Made by a program: the position numbers and the translations under genes. Of a stretch of DNA of 20,536 bases, positions 13,099 to 20,424 are shown in pieces. The stretch spans positions 1-20,536 of the IMG/VR virus record IMGVR_UViG_3300025617_001456; one strand, given 5' to 3'. Numbering within the stretch: the stretch's first letter is position 1; each line of letters starts with the position of its first letter. The notes beneath the pieces were generated by a model. The model did not search any database, was not told the origin of the DNA, and was given only the letters and a program-made list of their open reading frames with translations. The stretch is from a virus.

Positions 13099-13608
13099 AT
13101 GTTATTAAGTAGTAAAGAAATATTAGAAAAAGGAATAATAATTCCTTCAGAGCATTCAAAAGCAGCACAAGTAGGTATTGACTTAAGCCTAGCAAACGTA
13201 GAATACATACTCGGAGGTTCCGTCGTATATAAAGACACTACTCACATCAACCCAGACTTTTACGAAAGCGTAACTACATCTAAAGTAGACGGTAAAGACT
13301 GTTGGATATTAGAACCAGGAACATACGCTATAACATTTAACGAAGGATGTAACATCCCAGAAAACTATACAGGATTCATACTACATAGAAGCTCATTGTA
13401 CAGAACAGGGACCCAAATAGTATCTCCGGTATGGGATCCAGGATATAAGACAGACCAAATGGGTACTGTAATGGTAGTTAATGTTAAATTAATAATAGAA
13501 AAAAATGCAAGAGCATGTCAAGTACTGTTCCACGAAAACCCAGCAGTAGATGAACTCTACGACGGACAATGGCAAGGAGGTACTAATGCTTGGGAGAAAG
13601 CAAAATAA
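13099..13608 (+). CDS. dUTPase/dCTP deaminase superfamily protein
   Basis: The 169-residue protein has the trimeric dUTPase-like fold signatures: QVGIDLSL (24-31, motif 1), LHRSSLYRTG (95-104, motif 2), SPVWDPGYKTDQMG (109-122, motif 3) and ARACQVLFHE (137-146, motif 4), ending near YDGQWQGG (154-161). The family hydrolyses dUTP to dUMP or deaminates dCTP. The Glu of true dCTP deaminases in motif 3 is not seen (MVVN is there instead), and the dUTPase-type D-x-x-Y is, so a dUTPase is favoured. Keeping uracil out of AT-rich phage DNA is the likely role. It has its own promoter and is followed by the next gene with a promoter inside its 3' end. Confidence 0.85.
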   Translation: MLLSSKEILEKGIIIPSEHSKAAQVGIDLSLANVEYILGGSVVYKDTTHINPDFYESVTTSKVDGKDCWILEPGTYAITFNEGCNIPENYTGFILHRSSLYRTGTQIVSPVWDPGYKTDQMGTVMVVNVKLIIEKNARACQVLFHENPAVDELYDGQWQGGTNAWEKAK

Positions 13609-13620
13609 CAGTATATTTAT
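13590..13620 (+). promoter_or_regulatory. Promoter, TTG-N19-TATATTTAT
   Basis: TTG at 13590-13592 lies inside the end of the dUTPase-like gene, and TATATTTAT at 13612-13620 follows at 19 nt, one less than in the other promoters. The leader before the ATG at 13645 is AT-rich and about 20 nt. Confidence 0.5.
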
Positions 13621-13644
13621 TATTATATTATAACATCATCAAGA

Positions 13645-14763
13645 ATGAATAAGACTGAACTTAAAACGTTAATTAAAGAAGCTTTTCTTACAGAGAAGAA
13701 AAATACACTACTAAACGAAAACGCACCAGGATTCGATAACAGAAAACAAGGAGAAGCATTACCTACATTAGAAAGTGTTAAAGCAGCTTATGAAGCTAAA
13801 AAACTTGAAGAAGAGGTAGACGGAACAGTGGAAGAGATAACTACTGTAACTAAAATGACTAAACCTGCTGAAGCAGCAGAGATCGCTAAAGCAGAAGGTA
13901 CTCCTAAAGCTACTGTAGATGCTGCAATAAAAAAAGCTAAAACCTCAGGTAAGGATGTTTCAATAGCAGAAGATACTTTAGAAGAAGATAGGTTTGTAGA
14001 TTCCTCTCTTGAAGATCTAGAACAAGTAGTAAGGAATTTAGCCCACACAGCAGACTTATCTGAAGAAGATGCAGCAGAGCTAGCAATAAACCACATTCAA
14101 GATATGTTTAGTGAAGAGGAGTTAGACGAAGGAGTTGAAAAAGACTACTGGGCTGATTATACAGATATAGGTATGTTCTATATAGGTATAGACGCAAAAC
14201 ATTCCTTATCCGACCAACAACTAGAAAAACTAGGAGAGAAAATTGTTAAACAAATTTACGGAGGAGATGTAGGGAAGGCATATGATGACATCGTTAGAGG
14301 AGGAAAACAAGGATCAGCTACTGATTTAGCAGAAGAAGCTGACGAGTACGATCCAGGAGCCTTGGCAAAGGTAGGTGATAATACAACAAACGGCGTTGTC
14401 GTTAAAAATACTAAACTCGCTAACGGACAAGTAGAAGTAGAATACGAGGGTGGAGATGTACAAGTTTTAGAAAAAGAAAACGGAGTATGGGTTGAAGTAG
14501 ACTACCATAAAGCAAGTTTAGAAGAAGCTAAAATGGAGAAAGAGCTTAAAGCTATCTATGCTAGAGAGAGGGAACATAACGAGCTTATGAGAATAGCAAA
14601 CGAACTCTTTCCGGAAATAGCTAAAAAACAAGAAGGAGGCAAATTCGTCAACTTCAAACCTCTATCTAACGAGCAAAGAGATGAAGTATATGCAGAGTAT
14701 GCTAAACTAAACGAATCAATAATAGCAGAAGCCGACATGATCGTAGAATCATTCAAAAAATAA
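13645..14763 (+). CDS. Acidic, mostly helical protein of unknown function
   Basis: This 372-residue protein has no recognised domain. It starts with MNKTELKTLIKEAFLTEKKN, an opening seen in many phage structural and core proteins (by memory). An acidic low-complexity middle follows (EEVDGTVEEITTV, SEEDAAELAINH, SEEELDEGVEKD). A short strand-rich unit follows (TNGVVVKNTKLANGQVEVEY), then a long charged helical C-terminus. It is strongly Glu-rich and lacks membrane segments. Candidates are a prohead core/scaffold protein or a DNA-mimic inhibitor; nothing in the sequence decides. It lies between dUTPase-like and polymerase genes and ends just before a strong terminator. Confidence 0.75.
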   Translation: MNKTELKTLIKEAFLTEKKNTLLNENAPGFDNRKQGEALPTLESVKAAYEAKKLEEEVDGTVEEITTVTKMTKPAEAAEIAKAEGTPKATVDAAIKKAKTSGKDVSIAEDTLEEDRFVDSSLEDLEQVVRNLAHTADLSEEDAAELAINHIQDMFSEEELDEGVEKDYWADYTDIGMFYIGIDAKHSLSDQQLEKLGEKIVKQIYGGDVGKAYDDIVRGGKQGSATDLAEEADEYDPGALAKVGDNTTNGVVVKNTKLANGQVEVEYEGGDVQVLEKENGVWVEVDYHKASLEEAKMEKELKAIYAREREHNELMRIANELFPEIAKKQEGGKFVNFKPLSNEQRDEVYAEYAKLNESIIAEADMIVESFKK

Positions 14764-14790
14764 TATACTATAAAACCTTAAAACGTTTAG

Positions 14791-14818
14791 AAAAAGCTTG
14801 CTTCGGCAGGCTTTTTTT
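14791..14818 (+). terminator. Rho-independent terminator with UUCG tetraloop
   Basis: An 11-bp stem (AAAAAGCTTGC / GCAGGCTTTTT, one G-U pair) encloses a UUCG tetraloop closed by C-G, followed directly by a run of seven T. It ends the transcript of the acidic protein. The 5' arm contains the TTG of the polymerase promoter (14798-14800). Confidence 0.92.
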
Positions 14819-14828
14819 CGTATCTTTA
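14798..14828 (+). promoter_or_regulatory. DNA polymerase promoter overlapping the terminator, TTG-N20-TATCTTTA
   Basis: TTG at 14798-14800 sits in the terminator stem. TATCTTTA at 14821-14828 follows at exactly 20 nt and fits the Bacteroidetes TAnnTTTG box best of all sites here. The gene starts at 14843. Confidence 0.7.
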
Positions 14829-14842
14829 TGTTATAATAAAGT

Positions 14843-17185
14843 ATGGTTAAACAGGTTATAGATAAAAAGTATTACAAGGTAGACTCTAAGGAGACCCTTA
14901 AGTTATTATTCCAACACATCCAAGACAGCGATATTCTAGCATACGATACAGAGACTACAAGTCTTAATCCACGTAAAGGAAAGATCATAGGATTCTCAGT
15001 ATCAGGAGAGGTAGGTATCGGCTTCTACTTACCGACAATGGTATGGAACACCGAAACCGAACAGGTAGAAGAATTAACTATTGAAGGTACGGGATGTCAT
15101 AGTATAGCAAAGAAATTAATCTCAATGCTAGTAGGTAAGAAGTTGATAATGCATAATGCATCTTTTGATGCTCGTTATACTCAAAACTTTTACGGGGTAG
15201 ACTTACTACCAAGTCTATGGGTTGATACCGCATTACTAGTACATACAGTAAAGGAAGAAGGAGCATTTGGATACGGTAGTCCTTTTGGATTGAAGCCAAT
15301 AGCAATAATGATTCAAGAAGAAATTGGATTAGATGTTAAGGAAGCAGCTAACCAGGAACAAATTGAATTGAAAGCTTCTATAAAAGAGAATGGAGGAGTT
15401 ACTACAAGAGTAAATTTTGAGATGTATAAGGCAGATATAGATATACTATCTAAGTATGCAGCTGCAGATACAGATTTAACTTTACGTATATGTAACCACT
15501 TTTTAAAAGTACTGAAAGAAGAAGGATTGGAGAAATTCTTTTTTGAAGAAGAAGTAATGCCTCTGTATAGAGAGGTTACCATACCAATGGAGATAGAAGG
15601 GCTAACCCTGGATATGCCATTAATAGAAAAGACTAGAGAGGATATAGTTAAAGATCAAGAGAGATTTAAAAGCTCTGTAATGACCGAACTCTTAAAACTT
15701 AGACAGGTAAAAGAATGGGTTATGGATACTGCTCTTAAGAACTTTCCACCTTCTCCAAAAGGTAAATGGGCTTCTACCTTAGTTGAATTATACGGATTAC
15801 CCTTACCAAAAACAGCAAGAGGTTATTCACTAAAGAATGCAAACGTATTAGCTCTAGAAGAACATCCAGTTAGAGAATATTTACTTAGCGGAGAATTAGA
15901 TCATTTAGAAGAAGAAGTAGTACTTAGAGTATCAATGAAACTTTGGAAAGAGTCCAATGATGGAGAATTAATAAATATACAGTCTAAAAAACAAATGGCA
16001 GAGATAGCGTTTGATTATCTTAAAGAAAAACCTCTCTCAAAGACGGCAAAAGGTCAAGCTCAATTTGACGATGATGCTATACAAGCTTTATCCCCTAAGT
16101 ATGAATGGTGTAAGAATTTAAGATTGTATAATAAGTTACTGAAAATAAAATCAACGTACATTGATAGATTTTACGAAGCTGCAGAAGACGGACGCTTTTA
16201 TCCATATTTCAAGCAGAACGGAACTGTTTCCGGTAGGTACGGATCCGACCTACAGCAACTACCTAAACCGAAAGAAGAAGGAGAAGCAGAGCCTATCATT
16301 GTAAGGTATACAAATATAGTAAGAGCATTCTTTATTTCAGATCCAGGTACAGTATTTGTAGACGACGATTATGAATCTCTAGAACCTCACATCTTTGCAT
16401 CTATTTCAAACGATAAAGCATTGCAAGAGATCTTTAATAAAGGTCACGATTTTTATTCTACTGTTGCAATACGAACAGAAAACCTAAACCAACAAAAGGA
16501 TAAATATCCAGACGGAGTATCTGCCGATAAAAAAGCTCCAAACTTCCTTAAAAAGTTAGATGCACCTAAGAGAAATACAGCAAAAGGTTATTCATTAGGT
16601 ATAGCATACGGTATGTCCGCTTATGCTCTCGCAATGTCTATCGGAGTATCTAAAGAAGAAGGAAAACGTCTTCACGAAGGTTATTTACAGGGATTCCCCG
16701 GAGTTGCTAACTGGATTAAAGAGTCGAGAGCGAAGTTTAAAGCAACAGGAGCTATTCAAAACCAAGTAGGCCGAATCAGGCATTTAGATAAGGGTAAAGC
16801 AGTTTATGATATCTTCGGTGAATCTATAATGGATTGGAGAACTCGGAAGGACCTAGAAAGAGAATACGGAAAAGACCAAGTATTGCAATGGTATAGAGAT
16901 TATAAGAACGCTCTTAATAACTGTCTAAATTTTCAAATTCAATCTCTCGCAGCATCCGTAGTAAATAGAGCAGCGTTAGCTATAAATAGAAAACTTAAAG
17001 AGGTAGGGATAGAAGGAGTAGTGGTAGCGCAGATACATGACCAGTTAGTAATAAAGGTTAAAGACGAACAATCTAAGCGAGCAGCAGAGATAGTACAACA
17101 TATTATGGAAACAACAACTCAACTACCCGGAGTAACCTTAAAAGCACCACCGGAAATAGCAACTAACCTTGCTGACGGACATTAG
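14843..17185 (+). CDS. polA: Family A DNA polymerase with 3'-5' exonuclease
   Basis: The 780-residue polymerase replicates phage DNA. Residues 30-220 are a DEDDy proofreading exonuclease: AYDTETTSL (Asp35, Glu37), MHNASFDARY (Asn105, Asp109) and YAAADTD (Tyr205, Asp209). There is no 5'-nuclease domain. The polymerase half has SGRYGSDLQQLP (463-474), motif A VFVDDDYESLEPH (504-516, catalytic Asp509), motif B RNTAKGYSLGIAYGM (577-591) and motif C AQIHDQLV (729-736, catalytic Asp733). In motif B the residue equal to E. coli Phe762 is Leu585. In motif C the usual HDE is HDQ (Gln734). Both are rarely noted outside viral PolA. Leu at position 762 has been linked to slower or temperate phage replication in environmental surveys. 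Confidence 0.95.
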   Translation: MVKQVIDKKYYKVDSKETLKLLFQHIQDSDILAYDTETTSLNPRKGKIIGFSVSGEVGIGFYLPTMVWNTETEQVEELTIEGTGCHSIAKKLISMLVGKKLIMHNASFDARYTQNFYGVDLLPSLWVDTALLVHTVKEEGAFGYGSPFGLKPIAIMIQEEIGLDVKEAANQEQIELKASIKENGGVTTRVNFEMYKADIDILSKYAAADTDLTLRICNHFLKVLKEEGLEKFFFEEEVMPLYREVTIPMEIEGLTLDMPLIEKTREDIVKDQERFKSSVMTELLKLRQVKEWVMDTALKNFPPSPKGKWASTLVELYGLPLPKTARGYSLKNANVLALEEHPVREYLLSGELDHLEEEVVLRVSMKLWKESNDGELINIQSKKQMAEIAFDYLKEKPLSKTAKGQAQFDDDAIQALSPKYEWCKNLRLYNKLLKIKSTYIDRFYEAAEDGRFYPYFKQNGTVSGRYGSDLQQLPKPKEEGEAEPIIVRYTNIVRAFFISDPGTVFVDDDYESLEPHIFASISNDKALQEIFNKGHDFYSTVAIRTENLNQQKDKYPDGVSADKKAPNFLKKLDAPKRNTAKGYSLGIAYGMSAYALAMSIGVSKEEGKRLHEGYLQGFPGVANWIKESRAKFKATGAIQNQVGRIRHLDKGKAVYDIFGESIMDWRTRKDLEREYGKDQVLQWYRDYKNALNNCLNFQIQSLAASVVNRAALAINRKLKEVGIEGVVVAQIHDQLVIKVKDEQSKRAAEIVQHIMETTTQLPGVTLKAPPEIATNLADGH

Positions 17186-17194
17186 TATAATAAG

Positions 17195-17226
17195 TTGGAA
17201 TAAGTAATAAAAGTACCTATATTAAA
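17195..17226 (+). promoter_or_regulatory. Promoter of the groES/groEL unit, TTG-N20-TATATTAAA
   Basis: TTG at 17195-17197 and TATATTAAA at 17218-17226 are 20 nt apart, near-identical to the queF promoter at 5846. It likely drives 17245 through the chaperonin genes and beyond, because no later promoter was found in the window. Confidence 0.7.
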
Positions 17227-17244
17227 TTAAATAATCAAAGTTAT

Positions 17245-17532
17245 ATGACTAAACAAGAATTAGAAAGTAAAGCAAATTACATCGAAGATCCTATTCTATA
17301 CCCCTACCGTATAAAAATGGATCAATGGCAGTACTGCTTAGAAAAACATTTAAGCAGCAGAAAGGATGGAAATCTTAGATGGGCTGCTCAAGGATATCAC
17401 AATACGATTGACATGTGTTTAATTAAAATGATAGATGACGCAGTAAAAGAAAAAAACTATACAAGCTTAAAAGAGTATACAGAAACTTTATTAGAAAAAA
17501 TAAAAACTTTAAATAATTTTAAATTAAAATGA
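17245..17532 (+). CDS. Small helical protein before groES, unknown function
   Basis: This 95-residue soluble protein is predicted to be mainly helical, with aromatic and charged residues (YRIKMDQWQYCLEKHL, RWAAQGYHNTIDMCLIKMIDD) and a Lys/Leu-rich C-terminus. No domain is known to me. It is the first gene behind the chaperonin promoter, and its stop overlaps the groES start by 4 nt (ATGA), so it is co-translated with groES. Confidence 0.7.
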   Translation: MTKQELESKANYIEDPILYPYRIKMDQWQYCLEKHLSSRKDGNLRWAAQGYHNTIDMCLIKMIDDAVKEKNYTSLKEYTETLLEKIKTLNNFKLK

Positions 17533-17825
17533 AACTAAAAGCAGTTTACAACGCAGTGATCGTAAAGCCGGTAGAGCTTGACGAAGAGTACCACGGAAAT
17601 ATTATAGTTCCGGATTTAGGAAGTGAAAAGAATAAGATGGGAGAAATTATAAGTGTAGGGCCTGGGCATAACATGCCAGGTGTTGGATTTATAGAAACTA
17701 TCTTTAAGGTAGGAGATAAAGTAGTACTTCCTACTATGGGATTTACCAAGTTTGAATTTAAGGGTGAAGACTACTTTATAGGACCGGAGAATCAAATATT
17801 AGCATTATTAGAAACAGAAGACTAA
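17529..17825 (+). CDS. groES: Co-chaperonin GroES-like protein
   Basis: This 98-residue protein matches GroES in length and order: N-terminal strand KAVYNAVIVKPVEL, the mobile-loop region EEYHGNIIVPDLGS (19-32), MGEIISVGPG (37-46), FKVGDKVVLPTMGFTKFEF (59-77) and a C-terminal strand (GPENQILALLE). GroES caps the GroEL ring and drives encapsulation. The mobile loop keeps the hydrophobic Ile-Ile-Val triplet that binds GroEL. It lies 3 nt before groEL, so the pair matches the bacterial operon order. Unlike T4 gp31, a phage co-chaperonin that uses host GroEL, this one comes with its own GroEL. Confidence 0.93.
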   Translation: MKLKAVYNAVIVKPVELDEEYHGNIIVPDLGSEKNKMGEIISVGPGHNMPGVGFIETIFKVGDKVVLPTMGFTKFEFKGEDYFIGPENQILALLETED

Positions 17826-17828
17826 AAT

Positions 17829-19460
17829 ATGAACAAGCAAATAGAATATTCAAACAACGCTAGAAGGCAGTTACTTGAAGGTATTGACTTATTAGCAGAT
17901 GCAGTTACATCTACATTAGGACCTAACGGAAGAAACGTAGTGTACAGAGACGAAACAGGAGAAGTACGATCCACTAAAGACGGTGTTACGGTAGCAAAAG
18001 TAATAGCATTAAAAGACCCAGTACAATCAATAGCTATCGATATGCTTAAGCAAGCTGCGATTAATACTGCTAACTCCGCCGGAGATGGTACAACTACTTC
18101 AACTCTACTAGCGCAAACTATTACCACTAAAGGATTAAATCTTTTAGATGGAGGTGCTAATGCAGTAGCTATTAAGAGAGAGGTAGATGAAGCCGTTAAA
18201 GAGGTGGTAAAGTATATCAAAGAGAATATAGTAGAAGAAATAACCTCCGAAGATCAGCTAAAGCAAATCGCAAGCATCTCTGCTAACAACGACGACATGA
18301 TAGGTAACTTAATTACCTCAGCTTTAGATGCAGTAGGCAGGGACGGAATTGTAACTATAGAAGAATCAAAAACCGGGGAAACCTATTTAGAGACCGTCGA
18401 AGGTATTCAATTCGATAGAGGTTATAAATCCCCATACTTCGTTAATGATAACTCTACTATGGCAGCAGTCCTAGACTCACCCTATATTCTTATATACGAC
18501 GGTAAGCTATCCCAAGCTAAAGACTTACTCCCAGTATTAGAATCGGTATCATCAGAAAATAAATCACTATTAATTATATGTGAAGATATTGATAATGAAG
18601 CATTAGCAACTCTTATCGTTAATAAGATGAGAGGCACTTTAAAAGTAGCCGCTGTTAAAGCTCCAGACTTTGGAGATAGACGTAAATTAATTATGGAAGA
18701 TATCGCTGTTTTAACCGGAGGTCAAGTGATTAGTCCAGAGAAAGGAATGAAACTATCTCGATTAAATAGAGATTGGTTTGGATCTGCTAGGAAAGCAAAT
18801 ATTCAAAAAGAGAATAGTATTATTATAGACGGTAAAGGAGAAGAAGAAGCTATTAATACACGGATTGAAGAACTTAAGAATCAAATCGACAACTCTAAAA
18901 CTCCATTTGAAACTGAAAAGCTTCAAGAGAGGCTAGGTAAATTTACCGGAGGTGTATCCATCATTCACGTAGGAGGTAGCTCTGAGTTAGAGATGAAAGA
19001 AACTAAAGATAGAGTAGAAGATTCATTACATGCAACAAGAGCTGCAATTGAGCAAGGCATTGTACCTGGAGGTGGGTCTGCCTTACTACATGCTAGTGCT
19101 GCTTTGAAAGGAGATACTTTAGGAAATGATCTAATCAAAGATGTATGTACTACACCATTTACTAAGATACTATCTAACGCCGGATTCGAACCAGACGAAA
19201 TCGACAGTATTATGGAAGAAGTTCTAGCAGCCGGACCCTGGAACAGTTATCACGTTCATGATCGTAAGATTGTAAATATGAAAGAAGCTGGTATACTAGA
19301 TCCATTTAAGGTAACTAGAAATGCATTAGAGAATGCAGCATCAGTAGCAGGAACGTTAATGCTCACCGAAGCAGTAGTTGCTGACGATATAAGCGATACA
19401 GACAATAACAACCCTGGTGGAGGTATGCCTGGTATGAATCCTAATATGCTGCTAGGTTAA
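17829..19460 (+). CDS. groEL: Chaperonin GroEL
   Basis: This 543-residue ATP-driven folding chaperone is full length. It contains STLGPNGRNVVY (28-39), STKDGVTVAK (48-57), the nucleotide motif GDGTTTSTLLAQ (85-96), EGIQFDRGYKSPYF (191-204), the hydrolytic Asp398 in VEDSLHATRAA, and VPGGGSALLHA. The C-terminal NAASVAGTLMLTEAVVAD is followed by a GGM-type tail (PGGGMPGMNPNMLL). All ATPase residues are present. The apical domain (about 190-375) is the most divergent, as expected for different substrates. Encoded with groES in one operon, it could form a phage-specific chamber for capsid or tail proteins. Phage GroELs are known (for example in giant Pseudomonas phages) but a paired operon is uncommon. 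Confidence 0.96.
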   Translation: MNKQIEYSNNARRQLLEGIDLLADAVTSTLGPNGRNVVYRDETGEVRSTKDGVTVAKVIALKDPVQSIAIDMLKQAAINTANSAGDGTTTSTLLAQTITTKGLNLLDGGANAVAIKREVDEAVKEVVKYIKENIVEEITSEDQLKQIASISANNDDMIGNLITSALDAVGRDGIVTIEESKTGETYLETVEGIQFDRGYKSPYFVNDNSTMAAVLDSPYILIYDGKLSQAKDLLPVLESVSSENKSLLIICEDIDNEALATLIVNKMRGTLKVAAVKAPDFGDRRKLIMEDIAVLTGGQVISPEKGMKLSRLNRDWFGSARKANIQKENSIIIDGKGEEEAINTRIEELKNQIDNSKTPFETEKLQERLGKFTGGVSIIHVGGSSELEMKETKDRVEDSLHATRAAIEQGIVPGGGSALLHASAALKGDTLGNDLIKDVCTTPFTKILSNAGFEPDEIDSIMEEVLAAGPWNSYHVHDRKIVNMKEAGILDPFKVTRNALENAASVAGTLMLTEAVVADDISDTDNNNPGGGMPGMNPNMLLG

Positions 19461-19461
19461 G

Positions 19462-19677
19462 ATGATAGGTCTCGGTAAAGTAGTAGAAATAAATGATACT
19501 CAATACGAGATAAAAAGAACTCTCCCGGTACCCCCGGGAGAGATTCTACCTAAAGAACTTACCGATGAAATGAGAGCTTATTGGATGGCAGAGAAAGTTT
19601 TTAAAAATCAAAATATATATTACTTTGTAAATGAAATTGAAGAAGTTGAATTTATAGAAATAAAAAAAGATGAATAA
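19462..19677 (+). CDS. Small acidic protein after groEL, unknown function
   Basis: This 71-residue protein starts one base after the groEL stop and overlaps the next gene by 8 nt. It has a short strand region (GKVVEINDTQYEIKRTL), a Pro-rich turn (PVPPGEILPKEL), a helix (TDEMRAYWMAEKVF) and an acidic strand end (NEIEEVEFIEI). No domain is recognised. The codons of its Pro/Gly turn carry the GC-rich hairpin at 19520-19542. Confidence 0.65.
   Translation: MIGLGKVVEINDTQYEIKRTLPVPPGEILPKELTDEMRAYWMAEKVFKNQNIYYFVNEIEEVEFIEIKKDE
19520..19542 (+). repeat. GC-rich 9-bp hairpin inside coding sequence
   Basis: CTCTCCCGG and CCGGGAGAG form a perfect 9-bp inverted repeat around a 5-nt TACCC loop, in a gene that is otherwise AT-rich. 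There is no T run after it. It lies about 60 nt behind groEL and may stabilise or help cut the mRNA, or slow ribosomes. Confidence 0.6.
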
Positions 19678-19933
19678 AGAAATTAAAGAAACACTAACGC
19701 TTATCGCAAAAAGAGTTCCACCTGGAGACCAGTGGTTATTAGAAGGAGAAACTAAAGTACGACAGGGTATAGCAGATACTCTCCAGGCATGGTTTGAAAA
19801 GACACAATTAAAAGCTGATTTTAGATTAGAGCCACTAAAAGGAAAACTCTTCGCCATTACAACTGAAGAGATAGAAATACCGGAAGAGAAACCTAAGACG
19901 TATTCCATATACGGAGATTATACATTAGATTAA
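19670..19933 (+). CDS. Small hypothetical protein
   Basis: This 87-residue soluble protein has a helical first half (MNKEIKETLTLIAKRV, then GETKVRQGIADTLQAWFEKT) and a strand-like second half (FRLEPLKGKLFAITTEEIEI). No domain is recognised. It overlaps the preceding gene by 8 nt, so the two are translationally coupled. Confidence 0.65.
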   Translation: MNKEIKETLTLIAKRVPPGDQWLLEGETKVRQGIADTLQAWFEKTQLKADFRLEPLKGKLFAITTEEIEIPEEKPKTYSIYGDYTLD

Positions 19934-19952
19934 TTAAATTAAATAGATAAAA

Positions 19953-20207
19953 ATGAACCAACAACAAGCACCGCAAATGAACATCGATTTAAAGAATACT
20001 ACACCAGTACTCTCTAAAGACGGTAACCAATTATTCTCTGAAGGAGTTATCCTCAGGAAAGTTTCTAAATTCGTAACAGGTACAGCAGAAGATGGTATAA
20101 TGCCGATTCCTGTATTCTATGATTTAAAAACCAAAGAAATACTAGTAGAGACCTTACCTAAAGAATTAAGAGAGGAATTTGGAAGCGAATCGGATGAACA
20201 AGATTAA
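19953..20207 (+). CDS. Conserved-looking phage hypothetical protein
   Basis: This 84-residue protein opens with a Gln-rich segment (MNQQQAPQMNIDLKNTTPV). A small beta-like domain follows (FSEGVILRKVSKFVTG, IPVFYDLKTKEILVETLP), with an acidic end (EFGSESDEQD). Small proteins with this start and layout occur in marine myoviruses as I recall, with unknown function. Its end overlaps the next gene's ATG (20194). Confidence 0.65.
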   Translation: MNQQQAPQMNIDLKNTTPVLSKDGNQLFSEGVILRKVSKFVTGTAEDGIMPIPVFYDLKTKEILVETLPKELREEFGSESDEQD

Positions 20208-20418
20208 TTATGAAGGCTTCCAACCAGACTCAGTAGTACGAAGAGTTAACGAAAAGTTTGTATCTAGAGCAGAAGTAGGTTATGCAAAGTATGGAAATAC
20301 GATGGATAGAGATGACCTCACCATTGAGGAATGGATAACTCATGCTCAGGAGGAACTTATGGATATGTTACTCTATATGGAAAAGTTACGAGTAGAGTTT
20401 GAAAAGAAGAAAGTATAG
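20194..20418 (+). CDS. MazG-like nucleotide pyrophosphohydrolase family protein
   Basis: Read from the ATG at 20194, this is a 74-residue all-helical protein. An upstream TTG at 20179 is in frame but less likely, because the ATG overlaps the previous stop in the usual way. The core is FVSRAEVGYAKYGNTMDRDD, then EEWITHAQEELMDMLLYMEK. The two acidic clusters E46/E47 and E53/E54-x-x-D57 match the metal-binding ExxE...ExxD pattern of the MazG/dUTPase-like all-alpha family. Small phage proteins of this kind are thought to cleave NTPs to NMP and pyrophosphate, lowering (p)ppGpp or trimming the nucleotide pool. The assignment is by motif pattern. Confidence 0.65.
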   Translation: MNKINYEGFQPDSVVRRVNEKFVSRAEVGYAKYGNTMDRDDLTIEEWITHAQEELMDMLLYMEKLRVEFEKKKV

Positions 20419-20424
20419 TTTTTA

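Noticed and set aside
13788-14096. 102-residue antisense ORF rich in Ser and Ala
   Set aside because: It is the complement of the Glu/Ala-rich acidic protein; such composition is expected from the reverse of GAA/GCA codons.
17822-18220. 132-residue antisense ORF
   Set aside because: It lies fully opposite groEL, has Ser/Thr/Ala-rich composition of a mirror frame and no promoter on the minus strand.
20179-20193. TTG start for the MazG-like gene
   Set aside because: An ATG at 20194 overlaps the previous stop in the same style as other junctions and gives the expected family length.
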